Under the pieces are notes generated by a model. That model had not been told where the DNA came from and made no database searches. It was given only the letters and a program-made list of their open reading frames with translations. A stretch of 64,000 nucleotides of DNA, from contig NZ_CP068439.1 in NCBI RefSeq assembly GCF_016757735.1, positions 496,001 through 560,000 on the forward strand, in the 5' to 3' direction. Shown one piece after another: positions 17,271-24,944 of this stretch. A program made the position numbers and the translations under genes. Every line of letters starts with the position of its first letter. The first letter of the stretch is position 1. This DNA comes from Aequorivita iocasae (GTDB lineage Bacteria; Bacteroidota; Bacteroidia; Flavobacteriales; Flavobacteriaceae).

Positions 17271-17278
17271 TATCTTTG
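17271..17278 (+). promoter_or_regulatory. -7 box (TATCTTTG) of purK
   Basis: Exact TAnnTTTG match about 12 bases before the heptamer array. Transcription would start near its left edge, so the purK 5' leader would consist almost entirely of the repeats. Confidence 0.5.
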
Positions 17279-17290
17279 CATTCGATTTAA

Positions 17291-17370
17291 GCGAAAAGCG
17301 AAAAGCGAAAAGCGAAAAGCGAAAAGCGAAAAGCGAAAAGCGAAACCGACAACAGACAACAGACAACAGA
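17291..17370. repeat. Two heptamer arrays, (GCGAAAA)8 then (AACAGAC)3
   Basis: Eight units of GCGAAAA (last one GCGAAAC, 17291-17346) are followed after four bases by nearly three units of AACAGAC (17351-17370), ending one base before the purK ATG. Confidence 0.95.
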
Positions 17371-17371
17371 A

Positions 17372-18526
17372 ATGAACTACTTCTCCACCAACTTCACCCT
17401 CGGCATTTTAGGCGGCGGGCAGTTGGGCAAAATGATACTTTACGAAACCCGCAAGTGGGATATCCGAACCAGCGTCCTCGATCCCAGTGCTGAAGCACCC
17501 TGCCGTATTGCAGCAGACAACTTTCAGCAAGGCGACCTGATGGATTTTGAAACAGTTTATAACTTCGGAAAAAAAGTTGACGTGCTTACTTTTGAGATTG
17601 AAGGTGTAAATATTGAAGCTCTTGAAAAGCTGGAAGGCGAAGGCATAAAAGTATATCCCAGCGCCGCCACGCTTCGTAATATTCAAGATAAAGGAATTCA
17701 GAAAGAGTTTTATAAAGAACACCAAATACCTACCTCACCTTTTAAGGTTTATAAAGACAAGTACGAGCTTAACGAAGCCATAGTTAGAAAGGATTTGCAT
17801 TTTCCATTTGTTTGGAAAAGCTGTACTGGCGGGTATGATGGAAAAGGCGTAAGCATTATCCGCACCGCTGAAGAGGTAATTCCGCTTTCGGAAGGCGCTT
17901 GTATTGCAGAGAAATTGATTCCTTTTAAAAATGAATTGGCTGTAATAGTTGCCCGCAGCCCTTCCGGGGAAGTAACCACCTATCCAGTTGTAGAAATGGA
18001 GTTTCACCCAGAGGCCAACCAAGTGGAATACGTAATTTGCCCTGCCCGTATTGACGATGTAGTTGCCCAAAAAGCACGAGCCGTTGCCACCAAGGTTTCC
18101 GAAGCCTTTAAGCACGTAGGCCTTTTGGCGGTAGAAATGTTCCAAACCGAAGATGACGAAATATTGGTAAATGAAGTAGCTCCACGCCCCCATAACAGCG
18201 GTCATTACAGCATCGAGGCCAGTTACACTAACCAGTTTGAACAACAAATAAGAGCCATTTTAGATTTACCGTTAGGAAATACCGACAGTAAAGTTGGCGG
18301 CATTATGGTTAACTTAGTAGGCGCCGAAGGCCACACTGGTCCGGTAGTTTATAAAAACATAAAAAACATCCTAAAGATGGAAGGCGTAACGCCCCACATT
18401 TACGGCAAAAAAGAAACCCGTCCCTTTAGAAAGATGGGGCACGTAACCATAGTTAACAAAGACCTCAGCAAAGCACGAAAGATTGCGGAGGAAGTTAAGA
18501 AGACGATTGAGGTTATTACTGAATAA
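17372..18526 (+). CDS. purK: N5-carboxyaminoimidazole ribonucleotide synthase
   Basis: PurK converts aminoimidazole ribonucleotide, bicarbonate and ATP to N5-CAIR. The 384-residue sequence starts FTLGILGGGQLGKM, an N-terminal Rossmann-like motif of PurK, followed by DIRTSVLDPSAEAPC; the ATP-grasp part contains FPFVWKSCTGGYDGKG, ACIAEKLIPFKNELA and NEVAPRPHNSGHY. Its partner purE follows 85 bases downstream. The leader is built of heptamer repeats that begin right after a -7 box. Confidence 0.97.
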   Translation: MNYFSTNFTLGILGGGQLGKMILYETRKWDIRTSVLDPSAEAPCRIAADNFQQGDLMDFETVYNFGKKVDVLTFEIEGVNIEALEKLEGEGIKVYPSAATLRNIQDKGIQKEFYKEHQIPTSPFKVYKDKYELNEAIVRKDLHFPFVWKSCTGGYDGKGVSIIRTAEEVIPLSEGACIAEKLIPFKNELAVIVARSPSGEVTTYPVVEMEFHPEANQVEYVICPARIDDVVAQKARAVATKVSEAFKHVGLLAVEMFQTEDDEILVNEVAPRPHNSGHYSIEASYTNQFEQQIRAILDLPLGNTDSKVGGIMVNLVGAEGHTGPVVYKNIKNILKMEGVTPHIYGKKETRPFRKMGHVTIVNKDLSKARKIAEEVKKTIEVITE

Positions 18527-18531
18527 CCACC

Positions 18532-18592
18532 AAATCTCAAATTCCAAACTCCAAACTCCAAAGTTTGGAATGAGGAGCTTGGAATTTGGAAT
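18532..18592. repeat. Inverted heptamer-type repeats in the purK-purE spacer
   Basis: Left arm AAATTCCAAACTCCAAACTC has near-complementary units on the right (TTTGGAATGAGGAGCTTGGA), giving a long imperfect hairpin made of roughly 7-base units (ACTCCAA). It ends about 20 bases before purE. Confidence 0.75.
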
Positions 18593-18611
18593 TTAAAAAA
18601 TTTGGAATTTT

Positions 18612-19097
18612 ATGAAAAAAGTAGCAATAATAATGGGGAGCACCAGCGACCTACCAGTAATGCAGGAAGCGGTGGATATTTTAAAGGAATTTAAAATTGA
18701 GGTTGAAGTGGATATCGTTTCCGCCCACCGCACCCCAGAAAAACTTTTTGATTACGGAAAGAATGCACACACCCGTGGAATTTCAGTAATAATTGCGGGA
18801 GCTGGTGGCGCAGCTCACCTCCCAGGGATGATTGCTTCGCTCTCGCCATTGCCCGTTATTGGCGTTCCCGTAAAATCCAGCAACTCCATTGATGGTTGGG
18901 ACAGCATTCTATCCATTCTTCAAATGCCAGGCGGCGTACCCGTTGCCACGGTAGCGCTGAATGGCGCCAAAAATGCAGGCATTTTGGCTGCTCAGATTAT
19001 TGGGTCTTCAGATAAAGCCGTTTTGGATAGGATTATTGCCTATAAGGAAGGCTTGAAGATGAAGGTGGAAGAAGGCGCCAAAAATTTAAAAAAGTGA
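18612..19097 (+). CDS. purE: N5-CAIR mutase, catalytic subunit
   Basis: The 161-residue enzyme moves the carboxyl group of N5-CAIR to give CAIR. It has the class I PurE motifs: IIMGSTSDLPVM near the start, VSAHRTPEKLFDYGK, IIAGAGGAAHLPGM and VPVKSSNSIDGWDSILSILQMPGGVPVATV. The His of SAHRTP and that of AHLPGM are in place. Downstream partner of purK. Confidence 0.97.
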   Translation: MKKVAIIMGSTSDLPVMQEAVDILKEFKIEVEVDIVSAHRTPEKLFDYGKNAHTRGISVIIAGAGGAAHLPGMIASLSPLPVIGVPVKSSNSIDGWDSILSILQMPGGVPVATVALNGAKNAGILAAQIIGSSDKAVLDRIIAYKEGLKMKVEEGAKNLKK

Positions 19098-19114
19098 TTT
19101 TTTAAAGAATTAAT

Positions 19115-19483
19115 ATGAAGTCAATTGCAACTATAGGCTTATTGATTCTTTCAAACATCTTTATGACACTCGCTTGGTATGGGCACCTAAAATTTTCGGA
19201 ATTAAAAGGTTTCCAAAAACTGGGCTTAGTCGCAATTATATTTATAAGTTGGGGCATTGCGTTGTTTGAGTATTTTTTTCAGGTTCCTGCCAACCGAATT
19301 GGTTTTAAAGAAAATGGCGGCCCTTTTTCCCTTGTGCAGCTCAAGGTAATTCAAGAGGTAATAACACTTGTTGTTTTTACTATATTCACATTAATAGCAT
19401 TTAAAAATGAAACCCTCAAATGGAATCATATTGTTGGTTTTATTTTTTTAGTACTTGCTGTCTATTTTATATTCAAAAAATAA
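19115..19483 (+). CDS. DMT-family protein (DUF486)
   Basis: The 122-residue protein has four membrane helices and the DUF486 signature (ILSNIFMTLAWYGHLKF, GIALFEYFFQVPANRIGF, LKVIQEVITLVVFTIF). These are half-size relatives of drug/metabolite transporters, whose substrates are unknown. It lies 17 bases after purE and 8 bases before the M3 peptidase, so the four genes purK-purE-DUF486-M3 may share a transcript. Confidence 0.85.
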   Translation: MKSIATIGLLILSNIFMTLAWYGHLKFSELKGFQKLGLVAIIFISWGIALFEYFFQVPANRIGFKENGGPFSLVQLKVIQEVITLVVFTIFTLIAFKNETLKWNHIVGFIFLVLAVYFIFKK

Positions 19484-19490
19484 ATTTTAA

Positions 19491-21509
19491 ATGAACAATC
19501 CACTTTTACAAGATTATAATACCGCCCCATTTTCCAAAATAGAAAACAAGCACTTTCTCCCCGCTATCAGTAAATTGATTGAGGAAACAAAAGCTGAGAT
19601 TGATGCCATCACCTCCAATACTGAAGTGCCTACTTTCAAAAATACTGTGGAGGCATTGGAAAATACAGGTGAAAAGCTCGATAGAGCAACAAGCATTTTC
19701 TTCAACCTCAACAGCGCCGAAACCAATGACGAAATTCAAAAAATAGCGCAGGAAATCTCGCCAATGCTCACGGAATTCAGTAACGATATGCTTCTAAATG
19801 AGGCGTTATTCGAAAGACTAAAAGCGGTTTACAATCAAAAAGATACATTAAACCTTTCCGAAGAACAGCACATGCTGCTCGACAAAAAATACAAGGCTTT
19901 TTCCAGAAACGGCGCCAATCTTTCAGAAGAAAAGAAAAAACAACTGCGAAAGATAGATGCCGACCTATCAAAATTGAGTCTCACTTTTGGTGAAAATGTT
20001 TTGGCGGAAACCAACAGGTTCGAACTTCACATTACCGAAGAAAAAGATTTAAGCGGATTGCCCGAAGGCGTAATAGAAGCTGCCGCACAAACCGCCGAGG
20101 AAAAAGGAAAAGAAGGCTGGGTTTTCACTTTGGATTATCCAAGTTATGTGCCATTTATGACCTATGCCGACAACCGATCGCTTCGCAAAAAGATGGCAAT
20201 TGCCTTTGGCGCCAAAGGGTTTCACAATGACGCATTGGATAATCAGCAAAACGTTTTGCAGATTGCAAGGCTTCGCCATAAACGGGCCAATTTGCTGGGC
20301 TATAAAAGCCACGCACACTTTGTTTTGGAGGAACGAATGGCCGAAACCCCCGAAAAAGTAAAATCCTTTTTAGATGAATTGCTTGAAAAAGCAAAACCCG
20401 CAGCACAAAAAGAATTTGATGAATTGACCGAATTCGCGAAAGAACTTGATGGCATCCACCATTTGGAGAAATGGGATGGCGCTTACTATTCCGAAAAGTT
20501 AAAACAGAAGCTTTTCAATCTGGACGACGAAAAGCTGAAGCCCTATTTTGAACTGAAAAACGTTATAAATGGCGTTTTTACTGTTGCTGAAAAGTTATAT
20601 GGACTTCATTTTGAAGAAGTGCAAAATATAGACAAATACCACACTGACGTAAAAACATACGAAGTAAAAGATGACGAAGGCGAATTGGTTGCCATCTTTT
20701 ACGCAGACTTCCACCCACGTGCCGGAAAGCGAAATGGCGCCTGGATGACTTCCTATAAACCACAACAAATTAAGGATGGTAAAAATGACCGTCCGCATAT
20801 TTCCATCGTTTGCAATTTTACGAAGCCTACGGCGAGCAAGCCTTCGCTTTTGACTTTTAACGAAGTGACAACTTTATTCCACGAATTTGGCCATGCCCTG
20901 CACGGAATGCTTGCAAACACCCACTACCCCAGCCTTTCGGGAACCAGTGTTTATTGGGATTTTGTGGAATTGCCCAGTCAGATTTTAGAGAATTGGTGTT
21001 ATGAAAAAGAAACCTTGGAACTTTTCGCCACGCATTATAAAACAGGTGAAGTAATCCCAATGGAATATGTTGAAAAAATAAAGGATTCTGCAACCTTTTT
21101 GGAAGGAATGGCAACGCTGCGCCAACTCAGTTTCGGGATGTTGGATATGGCCTGGCACGGCAGCGACCCTTCAGGTATCAAGGATGTAAAAGCTTTTGAA
21201 GTTGCCGCTTTTGACAACACACAGCTTTATCCCGACGTGAAGGAAAACTGTATGAGCACTTCATTTTCCCATATATTCCAAGGTGGTTATTCCGCAGGAT
21301 ACTACAGTTATAAATGGGCTGAGGTTTTGGATGCAGATGCTTTCGCCTTGTTTAAGCAGGAAGGTATTTTCAACAAAAAAGTAGCCGATAGATTCAAAGG
21401 TTTTGTGCTTTCGCAGGGCGGAACGATGGACCCGATGGAACTATATATAAAATTCCGCGGGCAAAAGCCAGACCCAGAGGCACTGTTGAAACGTGCGGGG
21501 TTACTATAA
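19491..21509 (+). CDS. M3 family metallopeptidase (peptidyl-dipeptidase Dcp type)
   Basis: A 672-residue zinc peptidase with the HEFGH motif at 464-468 (FHEFGHALHGML) and the downstream acidic ligand region VYWDFVELPSQILENW. The N-terminal part is helical and the C-terminal region has FSHIFQGGYSAGYYSYKWAEVLDADAF, as in Dcp/oligopeptidase A. No signal peptide, so it probably degrades short peptides in the cytoplasm. Length (about 680) fits the Dcp subgroup. A hairpin terminator follows 10 bases after the stop. Confidence 0.93.
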   Translation: MNNPLLQDYNTAPFSKIENKHFLPAISKLIEETKAEIDAITSNTEVPTFKNTVEALENTGEKLDRATSIFFNLNSAETNDEIQKIAQEISPMLTEFSNDMLLNEALFERLKAVYNQKDTLNLSEEQHMLLDKKYKAFSRNGANLSEEKKKQLRKIDADLSKLSLTFGENVLAETNRFELHITEEKDLSGLPEGVIEAAAQTAEEKGKEGWVFTLDYPSYVPFMTYADNRSLRKKMAIAFGAKGFHNDALDNQQNVLQIARLRHKRANLLGYKSHAHFVLEERMAETPEKVKSFLDELLEKAKPAAQKEFDELTEFAKELDGIHHLEKWDGAYYSEKLKQKLFNLDDEKLKPYFELKNVINGVFTVAEKLYGLHFEEVQNIDKYHTDVKTYEVKDDEGELVAIFYADFHPRAGKRNGAWMTSYKPQQIKDGKNDRPHISIVCNFTKPTASKPSLLTFNEVTTLFHEFGHALHGMLANTHYPSLSGTSVYWDFVELPSQILENWCYEKETLELFATHYKTGEVIPMEYVEKIKDSATFLEGMATLRQLSFGMLDMAWHGSDPSGIKDVKAFEVAAFDNTQLYPDVKENCMSTSFSHIFQGGYSAGYYSYKWAEVLDADAFALFKQEGIFNKKVADRFKGFVLSQGGTMDPMELYIKFRGQKPDPEALLKRAGLL

Positions 21510-21519
21510 TAAAAAACAA

Positions 21520-21548
21520 GGCTTCAGAAATTAAACATTTCTGAAGCC
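21520..21548. terminator. Bidirectional terminator
   Basis: A 12-bp stem GGCTTCAGAAAT / ATTTCTGAAGCC with a 5-base loop and flanking A/T runs lies between the convergent M3 and M28 peptidase genes. Confidence 0.85.
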
Positions 21549-21571
21549 CTAAAATTTTTGCATACAGCCAC

Positions 21572-23026
21572 TTAATTCAATATAAATTTCTTGGTGAATG
21601 TGTGGCCGTTTTCCAAGGTGAAATGCGCAATGTAAAAACCTTGTGCAAATTGCTGAAGTGCAATACTTCCAGTCTCATCATTCATTTCTTCAGAAATTAT
21701 TCTTTGTCCCGCTACGCTGTACACAGACACATTCTTAACACTGGAAACAGTATTGTTTAAACGGTAATTCAAAGTTTTATCTTTTACAAAAACACGAATT
21801 GCATTTTTAGAAAAATCATCTACCGAAAGAATTTGGGGTTTGGCAGCTTCAATCAAAAACTCTAATCCCAATTTTGCGAATTTCACGGAATGGTCAGGCT
21901 CGTTAAAAAAGGAATACACGTCTCCTGGACTGTGAATATTAGGATTGTCCTGTCCCATAGCTGCCTCAAAAGGAAAAGCGGCATCAAAACCATTATCGGC
22001 CCAGCTTGCGTGATCTGAACAACCATAACCACATTCTGTATAACCGTAGGTGAAATTGTGGTCACTGTTTGGGTTGTTACTGTTGTAATGATCCATCAAT
22101 TCGGTTAAATAGGTATTCAGCGCATTGCTGTTGTACCAATCTGTAGTAATATAAATATCGCTATTAGAACCATTGTAGCCCGTCATATCAAACTGTACAT
22201 AAGCACTAACATTCACCCCTTGATTTGCATAATCCTCTGCAATTTCAGCTGAACCCACAAGACCTATTTCCTCCGCTGCATAAGCCATAACTTCAATACT
22301 TCTATTTGGCACAAAGTCTTTTTCCAATAAAACGCGTACCATTTCATTTAGTGAAGCAATTCCTGAAGCATTATCATCTGCACCCGGCGCATTGTTCTTA
22401 TCCCCAAAAGTAGTTGAATCTATATGCCCGCCAATAATCACAAATTCATCTGGCGTATTCGCCCCATCAAACGTTAAAATTACGGAAGGCATCTGGGTAT
22501 TTACATGGTTGTAGATGCGGGTATGCACATCGTTCCTTCCAGCGGCCAGAATCAAAGCGTCCCATTTTGCCTGTTGGTCCAAAACTGCTTGCTCCGCTTG
22601 TGACTTAGTATGGTATCGGGTTCCATACGCTTGAAGTTCTAAAATATCATCTTCAATGTTCTGACCATTCACAAGATCCAAGCATTCGTTCACAAACGAA
22701 TCTTCGGTAATGCTATAATCTATTTGTGTGCCACGATTTGCAACTTGGTTTAAGGCTTGAACAGCTTTTTCTTCGGAAGCCCTGAATATATATCCAGGTC
22801 CGTGGGTACGTACATTGTCGTGTATGGCGTGCGCCACTTCTTCAGAAAGCAACACTGCCGCCTGCTTATCGTTGCTTGCCAAAATTGCAATATCGTCTGG
22901 ATAGAGGGTTTTAAAAGTAATTGCATCTGCAGCATCCATGGTGGCATAAAAAGCATTGCCATGTTGAGCAAAGCCAGTAAACGTAAATAAAAGGAACATT
23001 AAAATTCCTGTAGTAATTTTTTTCAT
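21572..23026 (-). CDS. Secreted M28 zinc aminopeptidase with T9SS sorting domain
   Basis: A signal peptide (ILMFLLFTFTGFAQ) leads a 484-residue protein. The M28 catalytic domain shows the metal ligands in GGHIDS, GADDNASG, AAEEIG (catalytic Glu), YVQFDMTG and NIHSPGD. A C-terminal domain of about 80 residues (VYSVAGQRIISEEM...QGFYIAHFTLENGHTFTKKFILN) is a type A T9SS sorting domain, so the enzyme should be exported across the outer membrane by the T9SS whose genes lie further right. M28 enzymes release N-terminal amino acids; a nutritional role is plausible. Confidence 0.93.
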   Translation of the reverse strand: MKKITTGILMFLLFTFTGFAQHGNAFYATMDAADAITFKTLYPDDIAILASNDKQAAVLLSEEVAHAIHDNVRTHGPGYIFRASEEKAVQALNQVANRGTQIDYSITEDSFVNECLDLVNGQNIEDDILELQAYGTRYHTKSQAEQAVLDQQAKWDALILAAGRNDVHTRIYNHVNTQMPSVILTFDGANTPDEFVIIGGHIDSTTFGDKNNAPGADDNASGIASLNEMVRVLLEKDFVPNRSIEVMAYAAEEIGLVGSAEIAEDYANQGVNVSAYVQFDMTGYNGSNSDIYITTDWYNSNALNTYLTELMDHYNSNNPNSDHNFTYGYTECGYGCSDHASWADNGFDAAFPFEAAMGQDNPNIHSPGDVYSFFNEPDHSVKFAKLGLEFLIEAAKPQILSVDDFSKNAIRVFVKDKTLNYRLNNTVSSVKNVSVYSVAGQRIISEEMNDETGSIALQQFAQGFYIAHFTLENGHTFTKKFILN

Positions 23027-23158
23027 GGGAAGTATAAATTTCTGTAAAAATAAGACATCTATGGGACTTAGGTTTGAAATATAAAAGTTTAACTATTTTC
23101 ACATAACCACCTAAAAACTAAAAGGCAGGGAATTTCGTATATGTTTGTAAAACTTCCC

Positions 23159-23166
23159 TATTTTTG
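23159..23166 (+). promoter_or_regulatory. -7 box (TATTTTTG) of the ECF sigma gene
   Basis: Exact TAnnTTTG match 22 bases before the TTG start of the sigma factor gene. Confidence 0.45.
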
Positions 23167-23188
23167 AAATAGGCTAAAAATTATTCTT

Positions 23189-23737
23189 TTGGAAGTACTG
23201 AATCCAGACCAATGGGTTGACAAATATGCAGATTATCTTTACAATTATACCATTGTGAGGGTAAACGATCCTATTGTTGCCCAAGATTTAATTTCGGAAA
23301 CTTTTTTGGCAGGTCTTAAATCGAAAAAAAACTTTAAGGGCGAAGCCACCGAACGCACTTGGCTCATTTCAATTTTAAAGCGAAAAATAATTGATTATTA
23401 CCGAAAGATAAATTCCAAAAAGGGAAAGGCAGAGGTACACATTTCATACCGTGATGAAGATTCTGAAGGCGATTGGCTGGAGGAGAATGCTGCAGACCCT
23501 TTTGACAGGACGGCTGAGGACCGAATGGAAAACAAGGAATTGGGGCTTGCCATTTTGGAATGTTTGGAAAAACTTCCTGAAAAGCAGGCAACCATTTTTA
23601 GATTGAAAACTGTTGAAAATTTTGACACCGAAACCATCTGTAAAGAATATAACATTACGCCGTCTAACCTGTGGGTAATAATCCATCGGGCACGAAAATC
23701 AATGGTTGAGTGTTTGGAAAAAAATTGGTTCAATTAA
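23189..23737 (+). CDS. ECF-type RNA polymerase sigma factor
   Basis: The 182-residue protein has sigma region 2 (DYLYNYTIVRVNDPIVAQDLISETFLAGL, TERTWLISILKRKIIDYYRK) and region 4 (LEKLPEKQATIFRLKTVENFDTETICKEYNITPSNLWVIIHRARKSMVECLE). The start is a TTG, since no ATG precedes the conserved WVDKYADYL segment. The next gene, 6 bases on, encodes a ZAS-type zinc-binding protein, so they probably form a regulator pair. Targets are unknown. Confidence 0.92.
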   Translation: MEVLNPDQWVDKYADYLYNYTIVRVNDPIVAQDLISETFLAGLKSKKNFKGEATERTWLISILKRKIIDYYRKINSKKGKAEVHISYRDEDSEGDWLEENAADPFDRTAEDRMENKELGLAILECLEKLPEKQATIFRLKTVENFDTETICKEYNITPSNLWVIIHRARKSMVECLEKNWFN

Positions 23738-23743
23738 AACAAT

Positions 23744-23998
23744 ATGAAGTTTTTTATGAAATGTGATGAAGCCGTTCACGTATGTGACAAAAGCCAATAT
23801 AATGAAGCTAGCTTTTTCGAAAAATTAAAATTGAAAATGCATATCCTTATCTGTGTATTGTGTCGTGGCCACGCCAAACGGAACACCAAACTTACAAAAA
23901 CCATAAAATCGGCAAACATTAAAACCCTTCGCCCCGAAGAAAAACAGCGCATAAAAACAAAACTTCAAAACGAAATAAAAAACGGACACAATTCCTAA
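23744..23998 (+). CDS. Small ZAS-type (anti-sigma-like) protein
   Basis: The 84-residue product has the zinc anti-sigma motif HILICVLC (H-x3-C-x2-C) preceded by paired cysteines (CDEAVHVCDKSQY). There is no membrane helix, so it would be soluble, unlike many anti-sigma factors. The basic C-terminus (RPEEKQRIKTKLQNEIK) is helical. It follows the ECF sigma gene by 6 bases and is its likely regulator by position and motif, without direct evidence. Its stop overlaps that of the convergent membrane protein gene. Confidence 0.75.
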   Translation: MKFFMKCDEAVHVCDKSQYNEASFFEKLKLKMHILICVLCRGHAKRNTKLTKTIKSANIKTLRPEEKQRIKTKLQNEIKNGHNS

Positions 23999-24813
23999 AA
24001 CTGTTCAAAAAGTTTAAATACCAATAACCAAACTATTGGCAGTCCCTCTACCCAAAAAGAAGAAAAGTAACGACTCTGCTCTGGTTTTGAAATAACCAAA
24101 AACCATCCTAAGACTACGCAGAAAATTAGAAGACTAATAATGTAGGCCACCTCAAAGTCTTTTTTAAAAAACTCACAGCCCAAACTTACTAAAAGCAAGC
24201 CAAGCCCCAATAGCTTTGCATTTCTCACACCCACTTGTTGTGGAAGGGTTTTAAGGTTTTGCCCATCATAAGGTATATCGCGTATTTCAAAAGGGAGAAT
24301 AAGTGCCACTACTATGAAGATACGCTGAAAAAATGTAAGCAGTACATCGCCATCTATTTTAATATCAGAAGCCGCAAAAGGCAAAATTACGGTTACACCC
24401 GCCCATATAAATGCTACTACAAAAATCTTTATTCCCGAAAAATTCCGAAGGTTTTTGCTTCGTATAAAAGGAACAGCATAAAAAAAGGTGGTTAGGCCAA
24501 AAGCGGCGGATATCAATAATACATCTATGGGCAAGCGAAAAGCAATGGCGGCAAGCGCCACAAAACATACCGCAGATAAAACCTGTATGGTTTTTAAGGA
24601 ATTGGTTAAACTACGGTGGTGCAGGCCAGCAACTTTGGCGTATTTCACGAAATTATAACCCGTTAAAGTCCCCAAAAAAACAAAGCCCCACAGTTCCCAT
24701 GAAATGATGAGACCATATTCCAAAACGGTAATTGCCAGCAGCGCCACAACTGCCAAAGCAACGTGAATGCTACTGTTTATATAAAAAGCAAAAACACTGT
24801 CGTGAAACTTCAT
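23995..24813 (-). CDS. UbiA-like integral membrane protein
   Basis: About eight membrane helices over 272 residues. The region EIRDIPYDGQNLKTLPQQVG matches the second Asp-rich loop of UbiA-type prenyltransferases (D-x3-D). The first Asp-rich motif (NDxxD) appears as GYNFVKY without aspartates, so normal prenyl-diphosphate binding is doubtful. I chose ATG at 24813; the longer frame starts at a TTG overlapping a TACTTTTG box. Many flavobacteria carry such a protein; it could be a non-catalytic relative. The gene overlaps the ZAS gene end by 4 bases, convergently. Confidence 0.7.
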   Translation of the reverse strand: MKFHDSVFAFYINSSIHVALAVVALLAITVLEYGLIISWELWGFVFLGTLTGYNFVKYAKVAGLHHRSLTNSLKTIQVLSAVCFVALAAIAFRLPIDVLLISAAFGLTTFFYAVPFIRSKNLRNFSGIKIFVVAFIWAGVTVILPFAASDIKIDGDVLLTFFQRIFIVVALILPFEIRDIPYDGQNLKTLPQQVGVRNAKLLGLGLLLVSLGCEFFKKDFEVAYIISLLIFCVVLGWFLVISKPEQSRYFSSFWVEGLPIVWLLVFKLFEQF

Positions 24814-24911
24814 ACTACCAAAAGTAACCAAAGTGTTTATAACCTTGTTATTTAGTTGAAAAATTTAAGTTTTCAACCCTTTAAAAAGAAGCTATTTCAC
24901 GTTTAATATTG

Positions 24912-24919
24912 TAATTTTG
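24912..24919 (+). promoter_or_regulatory. -7 box (TAATTTTG) of gcvP
   Basis: Exact TAnnTTTG match 25 bases before the gcvP ATG; no TTTG at the usual -33 spacing. Confidence 0.45.
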
Positions 24920-24944
24920 CCACCTAAATTTCAATCGCAAATTA

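Noticed and set aside
17291-17370. CRISPR array
   Set aside because: Units are 7 bases with no spacers; there are no cas genes in the window.
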